DNA from: Acholeplasma laidlawii
GTDB taxonomy: Bacteria; Bacillota_I; Bacilli_A; Acholeplasmatales; Acholeplasmataceae
NCBI RefSeq assembly: GCF_015709225.1
Contig: NZ_JADNRS010000007.1
Span: forward strand, 1 to 34,340
Direction of reading: 5' to 3'
Length of the DNA: 34,340 bases
Shown here: positions 16,539-24,750 of the stretch, in pieces
Layout: every line of letters starts with the position of its first letter
Numbering within the stretch: the stretch's first letter is position 1
Position numbers and translations under genes: made by a program
The notes under the pieces: generated by a model
Databases searched by the model: none
Seen by the model: the letters and a program-made list of their open reading frames with translations, nothing else
Told to the model about the DNA's origin: nothing

Positions 16539-17915
16539 TTATTTTGCGAGTTCGTAAAGACTTTCTGTATAAATTGCTAGAGCTTTCATTAAGTCATCAA
16601 TATCAATAAACTCATCTTTTTGGTGAATATATGTAGGTTTATCAATGAAATGTGGTCCAAATGCTACAACATTTTCTGTTGCTCTTGCAAATGTACCGCC
16701 ACCAATTGAAATTGGTGGTGTCATGTCATTGGTATGTTTTTGATATACCTTCATTAATGTTTTAATTAATGTTGAATTTGGGTCTTTGTATAATAATTTT
16801 TGATGATGATCAACATCCAAACCAAAACCTTCAGGTAATAGATTTGCAATTGGTTCAAATACATCTTTATCATAGTTGACGCCATTTGGGTATCTTAAGT
16901 TTAAAACAAGTTCAAATTGGTTATTTTCAGAACTTGCTAAACCGAAGTTAACTGTTAAGTCGCCCATTTCTTTATCCTTATAAGCAACACCTAATTTTTT
17001 ACCTAAATTATCAAATGTTAGATATGTAGTAGCAAAGTTTACTAATTCATTATCAACACCTGCGAATTTAAGTGCTTCAAATAAAATATGTAGGGCATTT
17101 ACACCATCATCTGGAAGAGATCCATGTGCAGATTTACCAAATGTCTCAAGTACTAATACATCATTTTCTAATCTAGCTTCACCTTTAAAATTATTTTTTT
17201 CTAGGTAATCTAAAAATCTATGTTTAATTACTAGATCAGGCTTTACATGGGCTTTAGCACTTTCAGGTACCATATTCGCACGTAAACCACCCTCTACTTT
17301 GTATAGGATATCGTTATTGAACTGACCTCTAATAATTGTCATAGTAATGCCTTTTTCAGCATAGATTAAAGGGAAGTCGGCATCTGGGATGAATCCTGCA
17401 ATTGGAGCTTGTGGATGCTTATTAAAGTAGTAATCAACACATCTCCAACCTGATTCTTCATCAAGGCCTAAAATAAGTTTAATACGTGTATTCAGTTCTA
17501 CACCTAATTCTTTTAATATCTTCATACCATAATAAACAGCCATTGTAGGTGCTTTATCATCTTCAGCACCACGTGCATAAATCTTGTTATCATGGATTTC
17601 AGCACCATATGCTGGATAAGTCCAACCAGTACCTGCTGGGACAACGTCTAAGTGACCAATGGAACCGATGTATTCTTTGGAATCACCAAATTCAATGTGT
17701 CCTGCATAACCATCAACGTTTTCAAACTTGAAACCATCACGTTTAGCTAAATTAAGCATAAACTCTAAGGCTTCTTTATTCCCTTCTCCAAATGGTGCAC
17801 CCACTCTATTTGGATCAAAAGTTGTTAACTCAGAATTAATTCTTAGTAACTCTTGAGTATCCTTAATAAATTGGTCCTTATATTTTAGGGCCAATGCTTT
17901 AAAATCTATTGACAT
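16539..17915 (-). CDS. pepV: Dipeptidase PepV-like (M20 family)
   Basis: Zinc dipeptidase that cleaves dipeptides in the cytoplasm, useful to an organism living on imported peptides. Metal-site motifs: IGHLDVVPAG, GAEDDKAPT, and LDEESGWRC with the catalytic and bridging acids. A late SIGGGTFARA and a C-terminal His complete the pattern. Length 458 matches PepV. AAGGAG precedes ATG 17915. First gene of the five-gene unit ending at the 14036-14071 terminator. Confidence 0.92.
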   Translation of the reverse strand: MSIDFKALALKYKDQFIKDTQELLRINSELTTFDPNRVGAPFGEGNKEALEFMLNLAKRDGFKFENVDGYAGHIEFGDSKEYIGSIGHLDVVPAGTGWTYPAYGAEIHDNKIYARGAEDDKAPTMAVYYGMKILKELGVELNTRIKLILGLDEESGWRCVDYYFNKHPQAPIAGFIPDADFPLIYAEKGITMTIIRGQFNNDILYKVEGGLRANMVPESAKAHVKPDLVIKHRFLDYLEKNNFKGEARLENDVLVLETFGKSAHGSLPDDGVNALHILFEALKFAGVDNELVNFATTYLTFDNLGKKLGVAYKDKEMGDLTVNFGLASSENNQFELVLNLRYPNGVNYDKDVFEPIANLLPEGFGLDVDHHQKLLYKDPNSTLIKTLMKVYQKHTNDMTPPISIGGGTFARATENVVAFGPHFIDKPTYIHQKDEFIDIDDLMKALAIYTESLYELAK

Positions 17916-17935
17916 ATATCATCATCTCCTTGTTA

Positions 17936-17950
17936 AATATTCTATCATTT
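17936..17950 (-). promoter_or_regulatory. Candidate promoter of pepV-thyA operon
   Basis: On the minus strand TGATAGAAT (TAGAAT at 17939-17944) is an extended -10 directly after the upstream gene's terminator. There is no convincing -35. Confidence 0.45.
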
Positions 17951-17955
17951 ATATC

Positions 17956-17979
17956 AAAAAAACTCTATCAAATAGAGTT
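17956..17979 (-). terminator. Terminator overlapping the end of a coding region
   Basis: AACTCTAT-ttg-ATAGAGTT followed by a T-run on the minus strand. The stop codon of the upstream membrane-protein gene (17968-17970) lies in the loop and stem, so its last codons are part of the hairpin. Confidence 0.85.
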
Positions 17980-18735
17980 CTTTTGTTCAATATATTCAGT
18001 ATATGCTTCTTCAAGACTTTCATAACTATCTATATAATCTTTTAGATAATTAAATAAATCAGAATCAATGGGTTTAAATGGACTTTCAGTCATCTTTATA
18101 TCATCTTGAATATAATATAAGTATTTCACTTTTCCATTTTCTTGATAGAAACCTCTTGGATATACTCTATCGACACCAGTGTATTTTTTTGCAATTAAAC
18201 GTGATCTAGAAGTATGTAATTCATAAACATGCTTAGTGTTTTTTCCTACAACTAATACATATGTAAATTTCTTTTTATAACCTAAGCCAATAATTGCACT
18301 TAATACAACAAGTGATAGTACACCCGTTACAGAAATACTCCAAATATTTTCTGCATCAAATGCTGATAATAAACCATCAAGCACTGCTAAACCTGCTCCA
18401 ATTAACAGGATAATAAATACACCCCATGAGGCAATTAGTATTCGATTAAATATAGCCACAAAAAATAGGGAAGTACGTGCATCATCATGTAAAACATAAT
18501 GCTTAATCATACTATTTACAGTAAAGTGTAAAGGTATTAAGAATAAGTAAGGCAATCCTAAAGCAATCAAATCAAGGGTATAAAGACCTTTAAATTGGTA
18601 ATAAATAAGTAATATGGCTACGACAGATAATATTGCGTACGTAGAGAGTATAATCCAAATCTTTCTTGGACCACAAATAACATATAGTAAACCCATTGTA
18701 AATAATGCAGCGAGAAGTAATGTCCAAAATATCAA
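17968..18735 (-). CDS. Orphan membrane protein with cytosolic C-terminal domain
   Basis: 255 residues. About five membrane helices are predicted (roughly 2-20, 27-47, 54-73, 96-118, 132-152). A hydrophilic domain of about 100 residues follows, with GKNTKHVYELHTSRSRLIAKKYTGVDRVYPRGFYQENGKVKYLYYIQDD, probably mostly beta strand. No family recognised. The start codon is TTG 18735, supported by AAGGAGG about 9 nt upstream. It has its own promoter and its own terminator, so it is a single-gene unit. Confidence 0.75.
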   Translation of the reverse strand: MIFWTLLLAALFTMGLLYVICGPRKIWIILSTYAILSVVAILLIYYQFKGLYTLDLIALGLPYLFLIPLHFTVNSMIKHYVLHDDARTSLFFVAIFNRILIASWGVFIILLIGAGLAVLDGLLSAFDAENIWSISVTGVLSLVVLSAIIGLGYKKKFTYVLVVGKNTKHVYELHTSRSRLIAKKYTGVDRVYPRGFYQENGKVKYLYYIQDDIKMTESPFKPIDSDLFNYLKDYIDSYESLEEAYTEYIEQKNSI

Positions 18736-18763
18736 ATGAGCTCGCCTCCTTTTTATTTACTTA

Positions 18764-18772
18764 ATTATACCA
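18764..18772 (-). promoter_or_regulatory. Promoter of orphan membrane protein gene
   Basis: Minus-strand TGGTATAAT, a perfect -10 (18764-18769) with TGn extension, lying just after the ssb stop. -35 weak. Confidence 0.6.
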
Positions 18773-18787
18773 TATTTTCGCTCTAGA

Positions 18788-19132
18788 TTAACTATTTAGA
18801 TCTGCACTATATTCTTCAATTTCTCTTGGTAAGAATATTACATGTTCTGCAATAATATTAACGTTTGTCCTATTTTTATCTTGATCATCAATCCATTTAC
18901 TAACCTCTAAACGACCTTTAATAGCAATACCCATACCTTTTCTAAAATAATCTTGGGCACGCTTATGGTTCTGCTCAAATAACGCTACCCTAAAATAATC
19001 AGTATCATAATTTCCATCATAATTTTTATAAGGTCTCATCACAGATACCCTTAAATCAGTATATTTCACACCATTATCACTTTCTTTCGGGTCAAAGCTG
19101 ACAACCCTTCCTATTAGGTTTACAAATGTCAT
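18788..19132 (-). CDS. ssb: Single-stranded DNA-binding protein, tail-less
   Basis: 114-residue OB-fold protein. The N-terminal MTFVNLIGRVV, the mid RVALFEQNHKRAQDYFRKGMGIAIKGRLEVSKW and the final strand VNIIAEHVIFL are typical of bacterial SSB. It stops at EIEEYSADLNS, without the flexible linker or the acidic DDxPF-type tip that recruits replication and repair proteins. It may therefore be an accessory SSB, like the short paralogs in Firmicutes, with a full-length SSB elsewhere. AGGAG precedes the ATG. No rpsF or rpsR neighbours, which also argues against the main SSB. Confidence 0.85.
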   Translation of the reverse strand: MTFVNLIGRVVSFDPKESDNGVKYTDLRVSVMRPYKNYDGNYDTDYFRVALFEQNHKRAQDYFRKGMGIAIKGRLEVSKWIDDQDKNRTNVNIIAEHVIFLPREIEEYSADLNS

Positions 19133-19227
19133 ACAAAAATCTCCTTTTTCTTTTAATGTAACATAATTTTAAAACATTAAAAAATATGCCTTTTACATAT
19201 ACAATGCGATGTAAGTCCTGATTATAA

Positions 19228-19258
19228 AGAAAAAAGACAACCAAAACTGGGTTGTCTT
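19228..19258 (-). terminator. Terminator after ymfH
   Basis: Minus-strand AAGACAACC / GGTTGTCTT stem with a 7-nt loop, then a T-run. It is the first terminator downstream of the ileS T-box, so it may end the whole ileS-to-ymfH unit. Confidence 0.88.
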
Positions 19259-19286
19259 AAAGTGTATATATTTTATTGATGAATTT

Positions 19287-20555
19287 TCAGCTATTTTGGT
19301 CATTTTTAATAAAATGTGAAAAACTAAACATATCTTTTGTAATGGATGCTTTAAAATCAAGTATATCTTGATAAGTTATTCCATCTAATAAGTTAAATGC
19401 CTCTTCTAAACTAATACCATTAAGTTGATATTTACCATATAAAAACAATCTATTTTCAATATCATCTAAAGCCATCATGAAGTGACCTAAATAAGCTTTT
19501 TTAAGTGCGATAAACGCCTCTTTTGTTAAATCCTTATTATCGGTACTAAAGAACTGATTTAGTACATGTTTTTTTAAATCAAAACTATGGTCAGACTCAA
19601 CATCCATCATAAAGATTAATGTTTCATCTTCTAAGATTAAATTGAAGTTAAAGCCATCAATCATGAGGTTTAAAGCACTCATCTGTTCTTGAAAATTTGT
19701 ACTTGTATCATAAAGCATACGCATTAAAAATAACATGTAAAGTTCGGTCTTAAATAAGACTTTTTCTTCTTTTGTATCTAAAATACATTTAATACCCATA
19801 TTAAAGACACCAACATTTATTTTAAGATGATAAATTTCTTCTCTAGATTTAATGCTTTTTGGTTCATCATTATTTAAGATCACTGGATGTTTGGTTTTAG
19901 TGATTAAAGACTCGTAATTAAGTAATGCATGTTTAAATTGTTCAACATCAATTGGTCCTAATATGAGTAATTGACGTTTATCAGACGTATAAAAATGATC
20001 AAATACACGTTGTAGGTCTTTAGCAGAGATGATGGATATGTCTGATTTTCTACCAGTAATTTCATATTTGATGGGATGTTCATAAATTAATTGATCAAAC
20101 ATCTTTTTTTGAACGATGGTATCTACTTCATCATCATACATTGCAATTTCTTCTTTGATGATTGATTTTTCTGCTTGGACACGTTCTCCTGTGAAATTTG
20201 TTGTTTCTAGCATCTCTAACAAGTATAGTGTAGCTTCAAGCATATTTTTATGACCAATCACGCCATATGTTGTTTGACGATAAGTTGTCATTGCATTAGC
20301 AATCACACCTAACTTATGAAATTGTTCAAAGGCATCATGATCTTTCATCATATACATCATATGCTCTAAAAAGTGAGCAATACCTGGTTTTAGTTGATGT
20401 GTTTTATTTCCGATTTTGTATGCTGTATGAATGGAGCCCAGTGGCACATCGTATTCTACATATGTTTGTAGCGTTGGAGCGTATATAAGTTCTACATTAA
20501 GACCGTTTTCCAACATAAACTTTACAGGCTTTTCATTAAAACCATTAAACTTCAT
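19287..20555 (-). CDS. ymfH: M16 family zinc peptidase, YmfH-like
   Basis: Catalytic member of an M16 peptidase pair. The inverted zinc motif HxxEH is present (HFLEH, residues 61-65), with the downstream acid in KEEIAMYDDEVD near residue 136. About 422 residues from ATG 20555, which has GGAGG 8 nt upstream; it overlaps the upstream partner by 11 nt. In Bacillus the homologous ymfF-ymfH pair was linked to 5-aminopentanol modification of elongation factor P. Whether that applies here is inference, because no efp is in view. Confidence 0.85.
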   Translation of the reverse strand: MKFNGFNEKPVKFMLENGLNVELIYAPTLQTYVEYDVPLGSIHTAYKIGNKTHQLKPGIAHFLEHMMYMMKDHDAFEQFHKLGVIANAMTTYRQTTYGVIGHKNMLEATLYLLEMLETTNFTGERVQAEKSIIKEEIAMYDDEVDTIVQKKMFDQLIYEHPIKYEITGRKSDISIISAKDLQRVFDHFYTSDKRQLLILGPIDVEQFKHALLNYESLITKTKHPVILNNDEPKSIKSREEIYHLKINVGVFNMGIKCILDTKEEKVLFKTELYMLFLMRMLYDTSTNFQEQMSALNLMIDGFNFNLILEDETLIFMMDVESDHSFDLKKHVLNQFFSTDNKDLTKEAFIALKKAYLGHFMMALDDIENRLFLYGKYQLNGISLEEAFNLLDGITYQDILDFKASITKDMFSFSHFIKNDQNS

Positions 20556-21762
20556 AGTCTTCACCTCCACTTAATGTATAGGTAGTAGTTAGTGTCATCA
20601 TACTTAAGACTTTCATAATATCCTCATTAGAAACCTCATCAATTTTGTTCATGATATCATCAAGTGTTTCTCCATAACCAAATAAATCAGCATTAAATTG
20701 TCTAGGAATCATACTATCTTGGAAATCAAGGGATGAATATATCTCATTTTTTAAGTAATCTTTAGCTTCTTTAAGTTGATCACTTGATGGACCATCAAAC
20801 ATAAAATTATTAATCGTTTCAACAATGATGTTATAAGCTAAATCCTTACTCTCTATATTAACGCCTGCATAGATAATGAGATATGATTTATCGTATTCGA
20901 ATTTGGAGTCTACATCATAAGCTAAATAATAGGTTTCTCTAAGTAATTTATATAACATACTTTCAGGATAACCACCAATAAGCATATTTACTAAGAGTGC
21001 TGCAGTATAAAGAGGATCTTTTCTATCAACATTTAAGTGATAAGCAAAGAATATGTAGGCTTGTCCCATTGGTAAGGTTTCATTATAGTTTTGGATAGTT
21101 TTATGTACATGATCAAATTTAAGTGGCTCAATGACAATTTCTTGTTCATAAGATTTTAATTCAGATAATTTATCCTTTAAATATGGATTGACATCACCAG
21201 ATACATAGAACTTAATCGTGTCATTTAAAAAGTAATTTAAGTAATAGTCATAAGTCTCTGTTAAAGATACATCAAGGGCTTCCTCAAGCGTTCCAGTAAT
21301 ACTTTTACCATACGGATGATCTAAGTAGATGTATTTAACGAGTTGCTCTTTTGCATAGGCAAATTTATGATCTTTTTTAGATTGTATTTCATTGATAGTA
21401 TATCGTTTAACCTCTTCAAATATAGATGGTAGAAATGGTTTTCTATCAAAAAACATTTCTTTAATGATTTGAACAATATCATCTAACATGGCATCATCTG
21501 AAATTAGGCTTGGGTTTGGGAAAACAAAGTTAAAACGCATAATATGGAAGTCTTTTAACACAAAAACATGGTTTGTTATAAACATACCATAAAGTGTGTT
21601 AAGTTTTTTAGATAGTTGTTGTTTAGACATATACGTTTCAGTGTAACTGGTGAGTATACGTGCTAATAAAAAGCGATACAAAAATGCATCGGATTCTATT
21701 TTTGAGACAAAATAGACTGATATATGTATCGCTTGATATTGTTTTGTTGGCAAGAAAATCAT
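20545..21762 (-). CDS. ymfF: M16 family inactive partner, YmfF-like
   Basis: 405-residue M16-fold protein. No HxxEH motif is found in the first 100 residues, as expected for the non-catalytic half. The segment DHPYGKSITGTLEEALDVSLTETYDYYLNYFLNDTIKFYVSGDVN is typical of M16 proteins. It probably forms a heterodimer with the product of the next, overlapping gene. ATG 21762 overlaps the deoD stop by an ATGA. Confidence 0.82.
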   Translation of the reverse strand: MIFLPTKQYQAIHISVYFVSKIESDAFLYRFLLARILTSYTETYMSKQQLSKKLNTLYGMFITNHVFVLKDFHIMRFNFVFPNPSLISDDAMLDDIVQIIKEMFFDRKPFLPSIFEEVKRYTINEIQSKKDHKFAYAKEQLVKYIYLDHPYGKSITGTLEEALDVSLTETYDYYLNYFLNDTIKFYVSGDVNPYLKDKLSELKSYEQEIVIEPLKFDHVHKTIQNYNETLPMGQAYIFFAYHLNVDRKDPLYTAALLVNMLIGGYPESMLYKLLRETYYLAYDVDSKFEYDKSYLIIYAGVNIESKDLAYNIIVETINNFMFDGPSSDQLKEAKDYLKNEIYSSLDFQDSMIPRQFNADLFGYGETLDDIMNKIDEVSNEDIMKVLSMMTLTTTYTLSGGEDYEV

Positions 21763-22469
21763 AATTTAGTATTTAATGCTATCTCCATCATTTTCGTAAA
21801 TGCATTTTGACGTTCTTCTGCACTTGTTGCTTCATGTGTAACTAATGAATCAGAAATCGTTAAAATACATGCTGCATTTTTACCTGTTGCTAATGCGTTT
21901 GCAAATAATGCAAAACTTTCCATTTCAACACATAATGCGCCATGTTTTTCATAAATATCTTTATATTCATCGCCATTAATACGATAGAACACGTCAGATG
22001 AATGAATTGTACCTTCTGTCATTGGAATACCTAAGCGTTTCGCTGTATTCTTTAATTTAGTATTTAATTTTTTAGTTGCTGATAATTTCTTTCTTCCAGA
22101 TACGCCCATTGTTTTAGCATAACTTGATTCTGACCAGCAGTTTTTAGCTATCACTACATCATATAGGTTTAATTTATCAGTGTATGCACCTGCTGAACCA
22201 ATACGAATGATATTCTCTACATCGTAGAATTTAAATAATTCGTAAGAATAGATACCAATACTTGGCATACCCATTCCAGAACCCATAACTGAAATTCTTC
22301 TTCCTTTATATGTTCCAGTATAACCTAACATATTACGTACACCATTAATTTGCACAACATCTTTTAGATATGTTTCTGCAATAAATTTCGCACGTAGTGG
22401 ATCTCCTGGCATTAAAACTGTTTTAGCAATTAAGCTTTTATCTTGTAACTCAATATGTGGTGTTGCCAT
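21759..22469 (-). CDS. deoD: Purine-nucleoside phosphorylase, DeoD type
   Basis: Phosphorolyses purine (deoxy)nucleosides, feeding deoxyribose-1-phosphate to DeoB. PNP_UDP family motifs: MPGDPLRAKFIAE, VMGSGMGMPSIGIYSYEL, IRIGSAGAY, CVEMESFALF and TISDSLVTHE, the last holding the purine-contacting Asp. 236 residues, as in hexameric DeoD enzymes. ATG 22469 (MATPHIE) has AAAGGAG upstream and lies inside the end of deoC (20-nt overlap), so the two are translationally coupled. Confidence 0.95.
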   Translation of the reverse strand: MATPHIELQDKSLIAKTVLMPGDPLRAKFIAETYLKDVVQINGVRNMLGYTGTYKGRRISVMGSGMGMPSIGIYSYELFKFYDVENIIRIGSAGAYTDKLNLYDVVIAKNCWSESSYAKTMGVSGRKKLSATKKLNTKLKNTAKRLGIPMTEGTIHSSDVFYRINGDEYKDIYEKHGALCVEMESFALFANALATGKNAACILTISDSLVTHEATSAEERQNAFTKMMEIALNTKL

Positions 22470-23118
22470 CACTTGTTTCTCCTTTAATTAATTTGACTCC
22501 GCTTGATGTACCTAAGCGGTTAGCCCCTTTTTCTATCATTAATAATGCATCTTCTTTACTGCGGATACCGCCACTTGCTTTAATCAGTGCGTCATCTCCT
22601 ACAGCTTTTTTAATCATAACGATATCTTCAACAGATGCACCTCTTGATGCATAACCTGTAGATGTCTTAACGAATGTAGCACCAGCTTTAACAGCTATTT
22701 TTGAAACAAATGTGATTTGTTTCTTGTCAAGATATGCTGTTTCAATAATTACTTTAACAGTTCTACCTTGAGCAGCCTTAACAACAGCTTTGATATCTTT
22801 GGATACACGGCTACGATCTTTAGAACGTACAGCATCCACATCAACAACCATGTCAATTTCATCTGCACCTTGTTTAATTGCTTCTTTTGTTTCAAAAGCT
22901 TTCACTTTTGGTAAGTGTGTTCCAAAAGGAAAACCTACAACTGTACAAACAAGTACACCTGTACCTTCTAGACGAGATTTAGCATGTGCAACCCAGATTG
23001 GTGAGACACAAACACTTTTAAACTGATTTTCTATTGCTTCATCAATAAGTGTATCGATATCACTTAAAGTAACAATTGGACCAAGTTTAGTATGATCAAT
23101 ATATGTATTTAATTTCAT
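22450..23118 (-). CDS. deoC: Deoxyribose-phosphate aldolase
   Basis: Splits deoxyribose-5-phosphate into glyceraldehyde-3-phosphate and acetaldehyde. Schiff-base Lys151 is in TFVKTSTGYASRGAS, Lys180 is in LIKASGGIRS, and the Asp of the EIDMVVD strand is present. 222 residues, class I DERA. GAAAGG precedes the ATG. Placed with deoD, it completes the deoxynucleoside route together with the pdp and deoB genes elsewhere in the window. Confidence 0.96.
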   Translation of the reverse strand: MKLNTYIDHTKLGPIVTLSDIDTLIDEAIENQFKSVCVSPIWVAHAKSRLEGTGVLVCTVVGFPFGTHLPKVKAFETKEAIKQGADEIDMVVDVDAVRSKDRSRVSKDIKAVVKAAQGRTVKVIIETAYLDKKQITFVSKIAVKAGATFVKTSTGYASRGASVEDIVMIKKAVGDDALIKASGGIRSKEDALLMIEKGANRLGTSSGVKLIKGETSDGNTTY

Positions 23119-23141
23119 ATATAATTCCTTTCAATGTTTTT

Positions 23142-24002
23142 TTATAAATCCATGAATATATTTAGGCTTTGCTTTGTAAAACTTTTAGTAATTGGTGTCC
23201 ACTTCATCTTCTTAGTCTTTTTATTTATCGACTTACTATTTTTTTTAGGTATCACTTTAGTATCTTGCAAGAAACCTGGTACATCAAGTAGTTGTTTTTT
23301 GAATTTTTCTACAAATTCAACATAACTAATGACTTTAATGACACCATCTGTTTGATGAAATAAAACATAGTCTAGATAAGGTGGAAACACAATCGTATCA
23401 TGTTCTTTCCATTCTGTTGCAATATAGGATTGTTCTTGTTCATCTTTAATAAAATAATATTTAGGTAATAATGTGTCTAAATCATCATAATAGCTTTGTA
23501 AAGCATCCTTTTCATCAATATATCTTAAGATACCTGATAATTTTTCTTCTTTAGTGAAGACGTAATTATTTGCTTCATTCGGATATTTTTCAACATAAGC
23601 ACGTTTAACCATTTCAAATACCTTAAAGATACGTTCAGCATTAAAAGATAATACATCTTCAAACATTTCTGATAATACAAAGAAGTTAAAGCGGTCACAG
23701 ACCTTCTTAATTAGTTGTATAACATGTTTAACGAAGTAATTCGGACTTAAAATCGGTAATCTTAAGTGGAAGTTTACTTCTAAGAACTGTGGGCTTAAAC
23801 GCTGAATATTAGGCACTTGTGATTTTGGTGTGATGAAGAATGCACAGGTATAGCCAAGTCTTGGATGCGTGTATAAAAATCTAACAGATTTTTCATCCAT
23901 CTCAACTTCCATACCTTCGATTGTTTCAAAAAAATCAATAACTTCTACCATATCAAGTTCCCTTGATTTTTCTTTAAAAAAGTGAATGTAGAAATGACTC
24001 AA
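23142..24002 (-). CDS. Orphan soluble protein, unknown
   Basis: 286 residues, no signal peptide or membrane helix. It is rich in aromatic and acidic residues (MVEVIDFFETIEGMEVEMDEKSVRFLYTH near the start) and ends in a strongly basic stretch (KVIPKKNSKSINKKTKKMKW) that could contact nucleic acid or membrane. No family recognised. The start is TTG 24002, supported by AAGGGGTGA 7 nt upstream; no in-frame ATG is better placed. It sits 16 nt after surE and 23 nt before deoC with no terminator, so it shares their transcript. Confidence 0.75.
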   Translation of the reverse strand: MSHFYIHFFKEKSRELDMVEVIDFFETIEGMEVEMDEKSVRFLYTHPRLGYTCAFFITPKSQVPNIQRLSPQFLEVNFHLRLPILSPNYFVKHVIQLIKKVCDRFNFFVLSEMFEDVLSFNAERIFKVFEMVKRAYVEKYPNEANNYVFTKEEKLSGILRYIDEKDALQSYYDDLDTLLPKYYFIKDEQEQSYIATEWKEHDTIVFPPYLDYVLFHQTDGVIKVISYVEFVEKFKKQLLDVPGFLQDTKVIPKKNSKSINKKTKKMKWTPITKSFTKQSLNIFMDL

Positions 24003-24018
24003 TTGTCATCACCCCTTA

Positions 24019-24750
24019 TTATGAATTAAATAACTTTTCAATCTTTTTGTAGTCTGTTCTATCCATTTTTAATGGAGTAATTGAAACATAACCTTCATTA
24101 AATGCAGTCATATCAGCATCCTGATCTTCTTTTACGAAGATATTAGATCCTAATATTCTATATGTATTTGGCTTATCGGTTTTAATGAATTCAGAGTGTT
24201 GAATTCTTAACCCCATTTTAGTAATTCGTGTACCAAGTACTTTTTTAAAAGATGCATGTGGATAGTTAATATTTAATATATCAGTTTCTAAATATAATTT
24301 ATTTTCAATGATTTCATCTAATATTTTGATAGTTTCGTCAAATATATAAGGTAATTTAATGTCAGGTGCTGAGAAAGCTATTGCATTTAATCCCATAATA
24401 GAAGCTTCAAAAGCTGCAGCTACTGTACCAGAGTATTGAACATCAATTGCTAAATTGACGCCATCATTGATACCTGATACAACTAGATCAAATTCTTGTT
24501 CAAAGACTTTCACACCTAATCGAACACAGTCTGCAGGTGTGCCATCAACAACTATAGTTCTTACACTACCTAATACAGGTTCAATTTCTTCAACATCAAT
24601 ATAACCTGTATAGGTAATTGATGCCGACTTTGCAGATTGTTGAACTTTTGGTGCAGACACATAGACACTTCCGTGATAACTTGCTGCTTTTGTTAATATA
24701 CGTAAACCTTCTGCATCGATTCCATCATCATTGACCACTAAAATGTTCAT
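24019..24750 (-). CDS. surE: 5'/3'-nucleotidase SurE
   Basis: Metal-dependent phosphatase on nucleoside monophosphates. N-terminal NDDG metal motif (MNILVVNDDGIDAEG), SAPKVQQSAKSAS, and SGINDGVNLAIDVQYSGTVAAAFEA, which completes the site. 243 residues, normal. It overlaps ileS by an ATGA. Its products are nucleosides, which the downstream phosphorylase DeoD can use. Confidence 0.95.
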   Translation of the reverse strand: MNILVVNDDGIDAEGLRILTKAASYHGSVYVSAPKVQQSAKSASITYTGYIDVEEIEPVLGSVRTIVVDGTPADCVRLGVKVFEQEFDLVVSGINDGVNLAIDVQYSGTVAAAFEASIMGLNAIAFSAPDIKLPYIFDETIKILDEIIENKLYLETDILNINYPHASFKKVLGTRITKMGLRIQHSEFIKTDKPNTYRILGSNIFVKEDQDADMTAFNEGYVSITPLKMDRTDYKKIEKLFNS

